A stretch of DNA of 64,000 nucleotides from Trichaptum fuscoviolaceum (GCA_910574455.1 CAJSYZ010000001.1:5297518-5361517), one strand, 5' to 3'; positions 12,088 to 24,094 are shown, counted from the stretch's first letter. Notes: generated by a model from the letters alone, not told the origin. Translations and numbers: made by a program.

Positions 12088-13500
12088 ATGACATCAAACG
12101 CGATAACTAGCAGAAAAGTGCGCTTTCATACAGCTTATCCTCTGATAGTATCTAACCATTCATTATCAAAGCGTTCGTCCTCTGATGCTCTCGAACTACG
12201 AGCCAACAAAAGGCCGGATAATCGACGTCTCTCTCCTATCTCTACAGCAGTGGACCGACCTGATGCGCCCCCTGTCTGGGAAGCACTCTCGGAAGACATC
12301 TTACGCGCCATCCTAGAATCGGCCATTGAACCTGAAGATGAAGCGCCTCTGTCCCTCGCCGACCCCGTTCGTCTCGATACGGCCCGCAAGCTCTGTCTCA
12401 TCAGCAAGACCACGGCAAGATGGATCGAGCCTTTGCTCTATAGAAGTGTTGCGCTAGCATCAGATGAACAGATTATCTCTTTCGGCTATACACTCAAGAG
12501 AAAGAGGCCGGAATTCTTATCCCAGCATGTTCGAGCGCTGTACATATTCTACGACAACCCCGTTCCAGGCGCGCTATCCGGATTCAGCGAGCTCTTCGAT
12601 AAAAAATACCAAGACCTCGATTTCTCTCGCCTTCTCATATCTCTCAAAGGTCTTGAAAAGCTTGTTCTCCGGGGAACCTGGTGCATGAAAGTTTGCGACA
12701 TCCTATTCCCCTCGCCAATCCTATATTTGACATTCATCAATCCTCCTTACTCCTTCGAACACTTCTCGCTACGCCTTCTTTCCCTATGCTCCTTTCATAT
12801 CATCGACCCTCCTCATGACTTCGCCCGAAAGTCTACAGAAGATGGTTTGGATTTACCCAAAACTCGTTCGGAGACGCTCTTCACGGCTGCTAAGCTTGGT
12901 GCAATCCCGAGGATCTGCTTGGACTTCACTTACACCGACAGTGATCTCCCAGGTCGATTTGTTAACGTACTGGGGAGCGTCCTCAAGGGTGGGGACGAGC
13001 GGTTTGATCTAGTAAACTTCAGTTCAGTGGACGTGCTTGGTAGGATGTCCAGGTTAATGGCCTTGTATGGCCAACCAGACCAACGCCGCCAACGTAGTAC
13101 AGGATCACCTCCCAGTCCTATCTCTTCGACTGATGACCGAGGTATATCTCGTTCGTTATGGGTGAAAATAAATCCATTCATGAAAGGCCAACTTAAACGC
13201 CCCACTGATTTGTTTTACGAAACCCGTTCAATATCGTGGGATTCAGCCGCGCAGACTAACAAACAAGTATGGGAAAGGGTGGCTGATGATTATGAGCAGA
13301 ATGGGCCATCAAATCGTCCTGCTTGTTGGGAAAGTCCGTTGCTTGAAGAATCAGAGAGCCGACGGTTCTATGATCTGTGCTGGCTCGAAAGAATGAAATA
13401 TTCCATTCACTACAATGAGCTTCATTGGGACCGGATTGCTGAAGAGTGTGAGTCAGGGAAAGCAAAAGGTACGGAAGTTCTGGACGGAAGCAGCACCTAG
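12088..13500 (+). CDS. F-box-like protein, family 1 copy A
   Basis: Single exon, 470 aa, starting at the ATG preceding SNAITSRKVRF. After a ~75-residue basic, disordered N-terminus it has the family signature: LSEDILRAILESA, CLISKTTARWIEPLLYRSV, then QIISFGYTLKRKRPEFLSQHV. A central repeat-like region with LRLLSLCSFHIIDPP follows, and a C-terminal motif IHYNELHWDRIAEECE. The N-terminal pattern resembles an F-box (Leu/Pro-rich helix bundle, then W..PLLY), so a role as an SCF ubiquitin-ligase adaptor is plausible but not shown. Four paralogues occur in this window. This copy is the longest and has the most diverged N-terminus. Confidence 0.82.
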   Translation: MTSNAITSRKVRFHTAYPLIVSNHSLSKRSSSDALELRANKRPDNRRLSPISTAVDRPDAPPVWEALSEDILRAILESAIEPEDEAPLSLADPVRLDTARKLCLISKTTARWIEPLLYRSVALASDEQIISFGYTLKRKRPEFLSQHVRALYIFYDNPVPGALSGFSELFDKKYQDLDFSRLLISLKGLEKLVLRGTWCMKVCDILFPSPILYLTFINPPYSFEHFSLRLLSLCSFHIIDPPHDFARKSTEDGLDLPKTRSETLFTAAKLGAIPRICLDFTYTDSDLPGRFVNVLGSVLKGGDERFDLVNFSSVDVLGRMSRLMALYGQPDQRRQRSTGSPPSPISSTDDRGISRSLWVKINPFMKGQLKRPTDLFYETRSISWDSAAQTNKQVWERVADDYEQNGPSNRPACWESPLLEESESRRFYDLCWLERMKYSIHYNELHWDRIAEECESGKAKGTEVLDGSST

Positions 13501-14229
13501 GAGGAGTAATTTCATGCTTCAATCTGAATAACTTCGCTTACGAGTATGCTCACCTCACATCATCTTTAACTGTACCACCTTAACTCTCTATGTTCTATAG
13601 GTCTCAATCGACCGACGACTCGGATGTGAAGAATAGTCCTCTTTCCTCGTATGCATGACTCTGGTCTGTGAAAGTCACTCTGGGGCACATTCTCTGTCAA
13701 CTGTACGAAATAAATCAAAGTGTAAAAGCGTAATCACAATGCACAAGAATATACTACTATTAACTAACAATCAATGGTTTTTGAAGCATTAAGTCTTCAA
13801 TAATGGGCGTAGAAGCATCTGAAAAGTATCAATCAAGTATAAGACACTGCAATCTCGTATATGGAAGCCAGAGACAAAGTCTCGGACAAGAAAAAATAAG
13901 GTTCAGCAAGTGGGTTTGATCGGCGACTCGGATTCAAACTGACTGCACAGCCACTCAGGTACTGTAACTGTTTGTACGACGTGTTGAACTTGCTTCGCTC
14001 ACTCCCAAATGACACGGCAAGCGTGCTTACTGTCAACTGTATGGCTTGCGTGCTCATTTCCAACGAACGCACTGAAAGAGTCATGTAGAATACTCAATCC
14101 AATACATCATCAGATAAAGGTCTACATACGTATGTGCCTTTCCAGCTGATCGCGCAACTTGGGCGACGTCTGATACCCAGCACCGTAGAGACTCACTGCT
14201 GACTCAACGATTGTAGAGACCCGATTGAC
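13501..14229. other. Intergenic between family 1 copies A and B
   Basis: No coding chain or RNA gene recognised. Confidence 0.6.
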
Positions 14230-15345
14230 ATGTCGAACATTGCGAATGACAAACAGCAGGCAACACATCCATTTGCCATACAATTTCCTGAAGACATCCT
14301 CCGTGTTATCATGGAAGTAGCTGTAGAGCCGGAGGACAACACCTTTGCATCGCTGGCTGACAACGGACGGCTCAGTGTTGCATACAATCTCTGCCTCGTC
14401 AACAAATGTGCGGCAAAATGGATTGACCCCCTACTCTATGCAATGGTTTCCTTGGGGTCGGAAAGACAGGTCTATTCCTTCAGCTATACGCTGAAGAATA
14501 AGAACCAAGATTTCTTATCTCAGCGAGTTCGAGCTCTTTGGATATTTGAAGACGGGGCATCGCTCAATCATATCAACTTCAAGCACCTCTTCGCTACGCT
14601 ACGCAGTCTGGAGACACTTCTGCTTACGGGATACTGGGCCCCTGTCCTTTCCCTAACTCCGACTCGCTCATCAATACGCGACCTTATACTTGTAGAACCT
14701 CAAAGGTCCTACGAAGATATAAGTCTACGTCACCTCTCTCTACGCTCTTTGCATATCATCGATTCTGTTGCGAGTTATTTCTCACCCCCAGCTATGGTAA
14801 CACACCAAGATGTCATCGCGACATACGTCAGACAGGAGATTCTACGCGCTCAACTCGAAGCCATTCCGAGGATCTGTATTGATTTCACTCAAATGCCTCC
14901 CTATCATCCGGCTCCGCTCATTACCGCGTTGATGAATATACTGAAGGATGAGGAGGGATTTCGAATGCATCGTCAGGCTCAAACGACTTCCACGGTTTAC
15001 GCAAATCAGGGAGTAAACAATGTCGGACCGTCCGAATCTCGCTCGTTATGGATCAAAACAAATCCAGCTGACCGAAGTGACCCTCGATCCGACATGATTG
15101 CCAGCATGGCAGCCTGGGATGATATAATCGCTGTTTACAAGCAATCTGGACCACTCCACCGACCCGTATGTGGTCATAGTCTATTAGGAGATGAGGCGGA
15201 GTTAATGCGAATACGACGGCTGCCCTGGACGCAAAGGGTCAAAGAATCGATTCGGTACAATGAGCTTCACTGGGACGAGGTCGCAAAATGGTGTGAGACG
15301 GAGGGCGCAAGGGAAATCAGAAGGAACCGAACGGGTTTAGAGTAG
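14230..15345 (+). CDS. F-box-like protein, family 1 copy B
   Basis: Single exon, 371 aa. The family core begins within 20 residues of the start (FPEDILRVIMEVAVEPED), followed by CLVNKCAAKWIDPLLYAMV, QVYSFSYTLKNK and LSLRSLHIIDS. It also has IPRICIDFTQ and the terminal IRYNELHWDEVAKWCE motif. It is in tandem with copy A in the same orientation, 730 bp apart. Unlike copies C, D and E it needs no short first coding exon. Role as for copy A: possible substrate receptor of an SCF complex, inferred from the F-box-like N-terminus only. Confidence 0.82.
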   Translation: MSNIANDKQQATHPFAIQFPEDILRVIMEVAVEPEDNTFASLADNGRLSVAYNLCLVNKCAAKWIDPLLYAMVSLGSERQVYSFSYTLKNKNQDFLSQRVRALWIFEDGASLNHINFKHLFATLRSLETLLLTGYWAPVLSLTPTRSSIRDLILVEPQRSYEDISLRHLSLRSLHIIDSVASYFSPPAMVTHQDVIATYVRQEILRAQLEAIPRICIDFTQMPPYHPAPLITALMNILKDEEGFRMHRQAQTTSTVYANQGVNNVGPSESRSLWIKTNPADRSDPRSDMIASMAAWDDIIAVYKQSGPLHRPVCGHSLLGDEAELMRIRRLPWTQRVKESIRYNELHWDEVAKWCETEGAREIRRNRTGLE

Positions 15346-16090
15346 GTCTCTGGAAATTATGTGAGTAACTCATCCCCCTCCTGTTCACGAGCATTTACCC
15401 TTCCGTGCTATTTCAGGCACTTGGGCATCCTTCGATAACCAGTCCAGAAGACCTTCAATATGAGCGTGAGGAGGCTTTGGGCTTTTGGTAGACCCTTCTT
15501 GGAGATTCACTCACTCTTTTTCCAGGGTACCAGATTGCGTTCTTACTGAACATTATGCAAGAGTTTAATTACAAGAAATTCTGAAAGCGACATGTAACTA
15601 CGTACTATGTAGCAATGCCGAGTTTTCACATATACATAATTTACGAAATCAACACCAAGAAATTATCATACCAGCTTATACAGATATAAACGATAGATAT
15701 AGTCTACCATTTGAACTATTTTATTCAAACATTTTTTTTCCTTTCAATGTCTGCAGCATGAGCGTCCGCGAAAAACATACCTAGATCCGGAAAAGGTGTC
15801 GTGGGAAAGCTAAAACGAAATAAGTTTCTTCGAACCACAACTTTGACACCTCTTCCTACTCATACCCGAACGAAAAATAGCATCTCTAACGTCGCGCTTG
15901 CAAACTATAAACAAAAGTATGGCTTCCGACTGAAAACTGTTCGAGTGGATTTACAGCGAAAAAGGGCAGTCAACGTCACCAAAGTCAACATAATTATAGT
16001 AGGCTTCCTTATTCTTTGGCCCTTTTACCACTTACTGAGCGTACCCTGTGCAGAATATTACACACCTAGAGTCTAAGCGAGCGAGAAACT
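15346..16090. other. Intergenic, no gene seen
   Basis: AT-rich spacer between family 1 copy B and the long F-box protein. A run of short open frames only. Confidence 0.55.
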
Positions 16091-17719
16091 ATGGAGGACA
16101 CTGCCTGCCATTTCGCTCGCCAACCAGCAGCTCTTCGCGTTCTGAATATACCCGAACTGCTCGGCATAATCTTCACGTTCTGCTTCCCGGAAGACAGAGA
16201 ACAGGAGCCCTATTCTTACACATGGTCCCTCAACGTCGCTTCTCATCTCCAATATCTTTATCCGTCGGAAAATGAAGTTCCATTGTCGCTCGCACATGTC
16301 AGTACTCTCTGGCGAAGTGTGGCTCTAGCAACACCAAAGCTTTGGACACGCCTTGGTCTGCATCTGGATGGTAGAGACGACGGTGTTCAGCCTCAGGCTC
16401 TATTAGATGCGCTGCTTTTCTGGTTGGAACGCTCTCGATCACTTCCGATATCGGTATGCATCTCAGGCGGTGAAGACATCGAAAGCAATGCTTTATGGAA
16501 GATAGTGGATGCAATAATCAGGAACATAGGTCGATTGGAGAACCTCAGTTTTCTTATGCCTTATTTCATCGATAAGCTCTATGACGCTTTATGCTGCGAT
16601 CTCCCTCATCTGCAGACAATCTGCATCAAAAAGGGCTATAGAGCTACCATCGGACAAGGCAGAACCGTAAGCCTTAGCGCAGCGCCCAAACTACAATCAA
16701 TATCCATGCCCGGTGTTGTCCTCACCCAAGTTCCCCAGACCTTACGTTCTATAGGCTACTCAGACATAATCATGCGCCCCTCCGACCAAACACGCGCAGA
16801 ACTATTCAAAGAGGTCGTGCTCAACAACGTCCAGCTCTCCAACGGCGCCATCTATCGCTTTGGGACACTTTTCCCGCTGCTCGAGAATTTGGTGCTATCG
16901 TACGTTTACCCTTCGTCGAGGTTCGGGAGAAGCGAACCATGGGAAGACGCGTTTGACCCCACTAACGGAGAGTATTGTGACCTGTACAACTTGGTTATGC
17001 TGCGTATAAGGGGACGAGGGTGCTGCTTTCCTCTGAACTTGGTGACAGCGCCAAATTTGGCGGAGTTGATCGTTGTTGACGATGGGGATAGCGCCGACAA
17101 CGAAATGGACGAATTCGGCGATGAAAGGGATAATTCGGGCGGTCGAAAGGACGATTTTGGCAGAATCATCTTAAGCTTCCTTGAACGATCAGGATGTCCT
17201 CTGGAGATGTTCTTCTACTCGACTGGGCTTGATGTTGGACCTATCCGGCACCTCCGCAACCTGCTGAAAAGAATGCCGGATCTTCAGGAGCTTGTATTAG
17301 AAAAACCACTGCTATGCCGCTCTGATTTACGCATTCTTCTTGACCCAACAGTCTGCCCTCAGCTTACTGACATCCGCAGCTATGGGGAGATTGCAGCTGA
17401 GAGGCGGAGCAGGTTCAAGGATCGATCGGAAGAGCCTACTTCACAGGACATCGTGGAACTGATTCGAGCCCGGTGCCGCAAGCGTAGCCGTGGTATATCT
17501 GAACAACCAGAGGCAGACACGGAGATGCGGGTCTGGGTGGAGAGACTTGAATTTCCTCTGCACGAGACAGATGAAGAAGATCTGCGCAAGGACGACACAT
17601 TTTTGACAGCAAACGTGGAGTTCAAAAACACGCACGAGTGCATCCCCTATTGTGTACTGGATGATCTCTACACGCATAGTGGATTTACCTTACCCTTTAA
17701 CACGTCTGCATATGATTAA
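16091..17719 (+). CDS. F-box protein of the long Agaricomycete LRR-like type (family 2)
   Basis: Single exon, 542 aa. Residues ~14–95 hold an F-box of the common mushroom form: LNIPELLGIIFTFCFPED, with an inserted loop, then VPLSLAHVSTLWRSVALATPKLW. Regularly spaced leucine-rich segments follow (LENLSFLMPYF, LPHLQTICI, LLENLVLSYVYP, LVMLRIRGRGC, LAELIVVDDG, MPDLQELVLEK). An acidic spacer (DEFGDERDN) sits near residue 340. The F-box binds Skp1 and the LRR-like part presumably binds a target, so it is a candidate SCF adaptor; the substrate is unknown. A frameshifted relative lies at 58.3–59.8 kb. The 3' end is close to the U6 gene, which is on the other strand. Confidence 0.87.
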   Translation: MEDTACHFARQPAALRVLNIPELLGIIFTFCFPEDREQEPYSYTWSLNVASHLQYLYPSENEVPLSLAHVSTLWRSVALATPKLWTRLGLHLDGRDDGVQPQALLDALLFWLERSRSLPISVCISGGEDIESNALWKIVDAIIRNIGRLENLSFLMPYFIDKLYDALCCDLPHLQTICIKKGYRATIGQGRTVSLSAAPKLQSISMPGVVLTQVPQTLRSIGYSDIIMRPSDQTRAELFKEVVLNNVQLSNGAIYRFGTLFPLLENLVLSYVYPSSRFGRSEPWEDAFDPTNGEYCDLYNLVMLRIRGRGCCFPLNLVTAPNLAELIVVDDGDSADNEMDEFGDERDNSGGRKDDFGRIILSFLERSGCPLEMFFYSTGLDVGPIRHLRNLLKRMPDLQELVLEKPLLCRSDLRILLDPTVCPQLTDIRSYGEIAAERRSRFKDRSEEPTSQDIVELIRARCRKRSRGISEQPEADTEMRVWVERLEFPLHETDEEDLRKDDTFLTANVEFKNTHECIPYCVLDDLYTHSGFTLPFNTSAYD

Positions 17720-17792
17720 TGAGAATTCAGTTTTACTCTGCGTTTGATCAAGTGAGGAGATGATACTAGTAGTTAAACGAAGCAATAAATAT

Positions 17793-17846
17793 TGTGCACC
17801 AAAGTGCATTCCACTCTGAAAAGCGTGTCATCCTTGTGCAGGGGCC

Positions 17847-17877
<31 letters not shown>

Positions 17878-17901
17878 TTCGTATGTCACCCCGAAGGGGA
17901 C
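17793..17901 (-). ncRNA. U6: U6 spliceosomal snRNA
   Basis: On the minus strand the sequence starts with a 5' stem-loop (GTCCCCTTCGGGG). It then has the highly conserved core with AATTGGAACGATACAGAG, the ACAGAGA box, ATTAGCATGGCCCCTGCACA and AGGATGACACGC, ending in a hairpin around GTGCACTTTGGTGCAC. No intron interrupts it, unlike the S. pombe U6. The 5' end is placed by the stem-loop. The 3' end is approximate because the following T-rich stretch is short. Confidence 0.95.
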
Positions 17902-18208
17902 AATAAACTGCGCAGTTTGAAGTGCGCAGTGACCACATTTCTGAGTTTGGGTTGGTCGGCGAGTCCAAGTTAGAGTTTAGCTTCATGTTTGCACGCCGCT
18001 GACTTGAATGCTGTGCTGCCGATGAGTTTTTAAGAATACGGATTGTAACTTTATGTAAAGGCAAGAAAGTTCAGATATATATACGTACATATATGAGCTT
18101 TATTCACAATAAAGATGCACTCCAGCCATAAACCGAATAATAATCTAAAATATTAGGAAAACCGATAGGAAAATAGAGTTCACCAGGGCAGACTCCCCCA
18201 GGTTTCTT

Positions 18209-19379
18209 CTAAGACATTCTCTTTGCCTCCTTCCTTGCCCTTTCCGCCTCGCACCATCCAGCAACCCTATCCCAATGCACCTCGTTATAGTAAATCATAT
18301 CCTTTATCAACTGCAATCTAGGCAATTTCGATATTTCATTGTACTCTGGCAGCTTAGCCAACGGACTTTCAGAACATGCCTGACGATTAGATGGGGCGGT
18401 TTGAGTGTAGACATCAACCGCAAACTTCCAGTACGAAGGCGATGTCGAACCTCTTTCGTTGCTTTGTTTCACCCACAATGAGCGGGGTTCGGCCCGTACG
18501 TCCCGGGCCTCCTCTGTATCTCGCATCAAAGTGAAGGAGGAAGATTGTGCTTCGGCCTGAAGCCTTTCGCCGGCACTAAGCAATCGTCCCAGCCCTGAGA
18601 GGTAGCTTACTGGCTGATAACAAGGTGACCTGGTGAAGTCCAGGCAGATCCTCGGTATCGCGCTAAGCTGAATAAGAAGTTCTGTCGGGTCTTGATGGTT
18701 TGCAGAATCTCTGCAGAGGAACGTCTCCCCCGAATCAATGATATGAAGGGATTGCAAGGAGAGATGGCGAAGACCCGCGCGTCCGATAAATGCCCGTGGC
18801 TTGATGAGTATTAGGTTGCGAATTGATGAGGGAGTCGAAATCTCGCGAAGGAGTCGATGCTTATTTCGTGGTAACGCCAGGCTCTCCAACCTATGTAAAG
18901 TAGAAAAGAGTTGTCCAAAGTTGATGAGATTAAGTTCTTCGCAATTGCGCAGTATCCATAGTGCTCGAATGGAATAGGCTAGGAACTCCGGGCTTTTACA
19001 CTTGAGTGCATAGCTGAACGAGATAACTTGATTCTCTGTCTCCAGTACGACTGCCTTGTAGAGTAAAGGCTCGACCCAACAGGCCGCGCGTTTGTCAAGA
19101 AGACAGAGGTCGAGCACATATTTGAGCTGGCGTTTGTCCGACAGAGAGGAAAAAGTTCCGTCTCCAGGGTCTGCGGCAGCTTCTAGGATGATACGAAGTA
19201 CATCTGCCGGGAACTGTTTCGAGAATGGGCGATGATCCTCTTCCGCAAGGGATAGATTGTTAGCTGAAGCTTCCACATCTTCTGAGAAGCAATCCTAGAG
19301 AAAGAGATCTTAGAAACCATTGAAGTTCGTGTAAAGCCCGATAGCAACGTACCATCATAACAGACGTTCCCGGAGCCAT
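18209..19379 (-). CDS. F-box-like protein, family 1 copy C
   Basis: Two exons: a 27 nt first coding exon (19379..19353) and 19294..18209 (370 aa). Phase 0 on both sides and good GT–AG ends support the short exon, and copy D has the same arrangement. After DCFSEDVEASANNLSLAEED comes FSKQFPADVLRIILEAAAD, CLLDKRAACWVEPLLYKAV, QVISFSYALKCKSPEFLA, LSLQSLHIIDSGE, IPRICLDFTRS and the terminal IYYNEVHWDRVAGWCEAERA. It is clearly closest to copies D and E of the 56–62 kb cluster rather than to its neighbours A and B. Confidence 0.85.
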
Positions 19380-19815
19380 AATTTAGTGAACTTAGCTGAC
19401 ACGCTCTGAAGTCAAGTCTAGAAACAGCCCCTTTTCAGAAAGAACACACATCGTGTAAGATGACGTATACATACCTCGCTTATTGATTGCAGGTGGTGGT
19501 TAGCTTCGAAGTAAAAAGTTTGATTGCATTTGAAATATGCTGGCCCTACCTTCAAGTTGACTGTGCCGAGACAAATTCATACAAACAAAAGATGCCGAAT
19601 TCCAGTGCAAATTGATATACATTTAGCAAAGCATAAAGAAAGCTGGATCTATCTCGCACAAGAGGCCTAGATCTAGTAGAGTACAACCAAAGGAAGTGAA
19701 AAAAAATGTGCGGTTAGCCGCTTGTACAGTTCAATGTTACATTCAATTGTAAGAAAAAGTCATTTGAGATTGGAAAGGAGACTTCAAGCGCGCGCTTCTA
19801 GACTGCGTTTGATAG
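19380..19815. other. Intergenic between F-box copy C and the transhydrogenase 3' end
   Basis: 5' flank of copy C and 3' flank of the transhydrogenase. Nothing else recognised. Confidence 0.6.
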
Positions 19816-22800
19816 CTAGACGTCTACTGTTAGCATTTTTCCACATATTAGTCCGTGAATTAGCCTACCTTCACATGTGTCTTTCGCGTCGCCAAACAAC
19901 ATCTTTGTCCCTGGCATATAAAACATCGGATTTGGCACGTCCGCTAACGAAGGTAATCGAAAGTTGAGATGTATCCATCAAAGTGAACTATGTAAGGGGA
20001 ACTGACCGTATCCGCTCGCCATCCCGCGCTTCATGACAACCACCTGTTTACTCTTCCATGCGTGGAGTACCGGCATGCCAGCGATTGGCGAACCCGGCTC
20101 GAGAGCGATAGGGTTCACGGTATCGTTCGCCCCAATAACAAGAGTCACATCCGTGTCTGAGAAATCATCGTTGATCTCGTCCATCTCGAGCACGACTATT
20201 AAGATCCATGATTAAATGAGCGACCGTCAATCGATGTTCTTCGAAGATGGCAAATGATGGACGTACTGTCGTACGGCACGGAGGCCTCTGCTAACAATAC
20301 GTTGCACTGACCCGGCATGCGTCCGGCAACTGGATGAATGGCAAAGCGCACATTGATGCCTTTCGCCCTTAGCATGCGCACGATGTCAGAGATCGCATAC
20401 TGGGCTTTCGCCACAGCCATCCCATATCCCACAACCTGTGTGCACAATTTCTTTCAGTCTTTGTTATAAGACAAGTACAGAGCCCTAAGACTGACCAAGA
20501 TAACACTGTCGGCATTCGCAAGAGCATCAACGGTCTCATCCACCGACGTCTTCGTAATCTGTCCTTCGATCTTGTAATCTGTCTGAGCTGGGGCTGAAAT
20601 GCCTCCGAAGAGGACGTTCGTCAAGGAACGGTTCATAGCCACGCACTAGAACGAATCATTCATAACCAATGGCGTGCAGGGAGGGACCACGATCTCACCA
20701 TGATATACGACAAAATCGATCCACTGACTCCTATTAGCGAGCCAACGGTTGTTAATAGCGGATTATCAAGCATGAACCCTTCGGCGACTAGCGCAAACCC
20801 AGAATATGCGTTCAGCACGGTGATAACGACAGCTAATTAAAGAGAGTGTGAGTTCCTTCGTTCTATCAAAGAGTTCTAGAGTTGAAAAACTTACGCATGT
20901 CAGCACCACCGATGGCGGCAGTTGTCGTGTAACCCTTCAAAAAGCTGAGCACCGTGTTTGCGGCGAGACACCCGGCTGCGATTGCAGGTGCGCCAGGCGC
21001 CATGGTTATGAACGCGCCCATAGACGCCATGTTAGCGCCAAGGAGCGAGCTGTTTATAAGATGTCGGCCGGGAAGAGCCAGTGGGCGGGAGGACATGCGT
21101 CCAGCAAGCTTTAAGAATGCGACGATAGATCCCGTGAACGTCACTCCACCTGCAGGAACTCATCAGCATGATCAAAGGCAATTTAGCAGAATACCAACCG
21201 ATTAGCACGCCAAGATACGCCGTCACGAGGTGCAGCATCGAAAGATGGTCAACATCTGCGAGCACGCTTCCAATGCTCGTCAGCACGGCCGCAAGACCCA
21301 CAACAGAATGCAGCGCTGCCACCATCTGCGGGAGCTCCGTCGCGGTGATGCGTCGTCCAAGCAGTGCGCCAATGAGGGAACCGATGCCGGCGACGCCGGC
21401 GAATTGGGTGAGGACTTCTGGCGAGAATCCGACGGCGAGGAGAGACGCAAGGATGCCGGAGGAGACGCCCAATATGCCGAGAATGTTGCCCTGTCTTGCT
21501 GTTTGTTGCGAGGCGAGGCCGGAGAGCGAGCCTAGAATGCAAATTAAGGTCAGTAAGGTACTGCATCAGAAGTGTGAAATTGACCTACTAATGCACAGAA
21601 TACTACTGACGAGGTAACCTGCTTGTACAAGACCAGCCATGCCGGTACTCGCAGCAGCAAGATAGCCTCCGCCAAAGAGGAGACCAGGGACACCATAGAG
21701 CCAGGGATATTCAGGTGGATCAGTTGGTCCTATAGTTAAGAGCTGTAAGAGGTCCGTCGCGGGAAATGAATTTGACCAAAACGGCCACTTACTTTTGAAC
21801 ATATCGAGCATGCGCTTCGTGATGACGAAACCTCCGGAGACGTTTACAAAGGCCAGAAGGACCGACAATGCACCGAGCGCTTGAGTGAATGTCCCGGGAA
21901 GGTATCCGCCGCCCATGATAAACAGACCACCAACGCCAACCATACCTATTGAAAGAAATGACATAAGAATAGTATTCATATATCGCCTCCCTCGATTCTC
22001 TGTCCTCACCGGAGATGGCGTTCGTTACACTCATGAGAGGAGAATGCAAAGCTGGTGATACTCCCCAGACTACGCGGTAGCCAATTAAGCCAGCAAGTCC
22101 GAACGTGAAGACATTGCTCATGAACTCCGGGCCTGTCGCTTTTCCGAGAATGAGAGCAGTGCCCATTCCGGCCGTAACGGTTGCAACTTCGCGGCTTGCC
22201 TTTTGCCATGGCGTGATGGCCTTCGTTTCCTCAGGTTTCACAGTTGCAGCGGCAGTCGTAGGGTTCGGTGTCTGTACGGGAACAGGGCGGGGTGCAGCAG
22301 GGAGAATCTCACCGCGGTGGGTGACGATGGCCCCGCGGACGACTTCATCGTTTAGATCGATCCCGAACTGCTTTTCCGTATTGGGGGGCGTTATGGAGAG
22401 CAGGAACTTTGTGATGTTGTTCGAGTACAGCGTTGAACTCTGCGTGGGGAGTCGAGAGGGCAAATCCGTGTATCCAATAATCGTTACACCACGATACGTG
22501 GTCAGTTGCCCAGGTCGCGTAGCCTCGCAGTTTCCTCCCGCCTCCGCCGCGAGATCTACCACAATAGAGCCGGGCTTCATCGCCGCGACCATCTCGTTCG
22601 TGATCAACTTGGGTGCAGGCTTGCCGGGGATGAGGGCGGTGGTGATGACGATATCAACGTCTCGACACTGCTCCATGAAGAGCTTCATCTCAGCCTCGAT
22701 AAATTCCTTGCTCATCACCTTCGCATACCCGCCCGCGCCCGACCCGTCCTCGTTGATATCGACCTCGAGGAACTCGGCGCCTAGGGACTGGATCTGTTCG

Positions 22801-24094
22801 CGTGTGGCCGGGCGGGTATCGAAACCCCGGACAATGGCGCCCATCCGTCGTGCGGTGGCAATGGCACTGAGACCCGCGACGCCGGCGCCGATGACAAGAA
22901 CTTTACAAGGCGGAATCTGTTCTCTGAGGTTCAATGCTTCTCCCTGTGACAATGAGAAACGCAGTACTCACTTTTCTGAATAACGGAGTTAGCACTTAAC
23001 GCGGACGGTATGGGTGATAATTACTTACCCAGCTGCAGTAACTTGACCAGTCAAAAATCTACCGAAATGATTCGATGCTTCCAAGACAGCTTTATAACCA
23101 GCGATGTTAGCCATAGAACTATTTTAATCGAAGTGTTAATTCACAGTGCGCAGAGAACAGCTTTAAGCTCACCTCAAGGCATCGAAGACTTGAGCACGAG
23201 AAATCCGAGGAATTAAATCCATGGCAAAGGAAGTGACATTCCTCGCCGACAGAGCATCTACAATAGCCTTGTTTTGTGTCGGATACAAGAAAGAAATGAC
23301 GGTACCACCCTCTTTGATGAGGCCCACTTCTCCCTTGTCTTCTTCGCCATTACCGATACTTGGTGCGCGTACTTTCAGCAAAATGTCACTTTCGCCAAAG
23401 ACCGCTCCTCGGTCAACAAGTGTGGCGCCAGCCTTCTGGAAAGCTTCGTCCGTAAATTGTGCCTCTACTCCTGCGCGCTTTTCGATGAGAACGCGCGAGA
23501 AACCCTTCTTGAGTAGGAGAGCAGTGTTTTGAGGTGTGATAGCCACACGTCTTTCATTTGGAAAAGACTCCAAAGGTATGCCGACTGTTAGCGAGGAGTA
23601 GGAAATACCTAGAAGCAAATCTCGTGAGCATTAAATCTTATGCGAAGATGAAGCATGATGGTAAAAAGGATAATAAAAAAACTTCCATGGCATTTCAGTT
23701 ACGACTCGGAGCCCGCATTTGGCCATGTTTGGAAAGTTTATCGTCCAAGGAAATTCTAGCGTTTCAGTGGACAGTGACCAGGTTCATGTTTAATGAGATC
23801 GTCAAATGACAAGGCTCATACCATGCTCGAAGCAGCTTAGGTGCGAAGGTCATATACATTCAGCTTCACGCGACTTACCAGTGATCTTCAGTGCCTCTGG
23901 TTTCTCTTCTTCATTGAGACGTGATGTTGAGTGATATGTCCTGCACAAGTCACCGAAAGCTTCAAACAGTCAACGAGGAGAACACATCGATAAGATCTCA
24001 CAGAAGACTAACCAGACTGTGTCGCTTTCAACGTCGGCCGAACGCCAGACGCGCACAACGCCCTCGAGGCGTTCAACGTTGTCGCCAACAACAT
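19816..24094 (-). CDS. NNT: Mitochondrial NAD(P)+ transhydrogenase (proton-translocating)
   Basis: Sixteen exons reconstruct a 1069 aa single-chain enzyme with matching phases: 24094..24013, 23959..23879, 23608..23173, 23118..23029, 22975..22972, 22916..22010, 21945..21793, 21729..21589, 21531..21199, 21149..20895, 20832..20699, 20645..20496, 20435..20267, 20195..20007, 19943..19869, 19826..19816. It couples hydride transfer between NADH and NADP+ to proton flow across the inner mitochondrial membrane. The N-terminus ([17 protein letters not shown]) is a typical matrix presequence. Domain I follows with the NAD fold GAGVAGL (~241), the membrane domain is split across exons 6–12, and domain III has [10 protein letters not shown] (~925) and GANDTVNP (~1000–1007). 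Size and domain order match the animal NNT fusion (alpha then beta). Oddities are a 4 nt microexon (AAAA) needed to restore the conserved AAGK-PPCKV, and an 11 nt final exon that I trust less. Confidence 0.95.

Noticed and set aside
17828..18064. 78-codon open frame overlapping the U6 region
   Set aside because: Most of it is the U6 snRNA sequence and its flank, which explains the conservation.
22917..22952. Start of a separate transhydrogenase gene at a Met-like codon near 22952
   Set aside because: Upstream exons with the N-terminal half of domain I and a mitochondrial presequence join in phase, so this is internal.
22105..22983. 292-codon plus-strand open frame antisense to the transhydrogenase
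   Set aside because: It lies opposite a clearly conserved coding exon. The long open frame is a by-product of codon bias.
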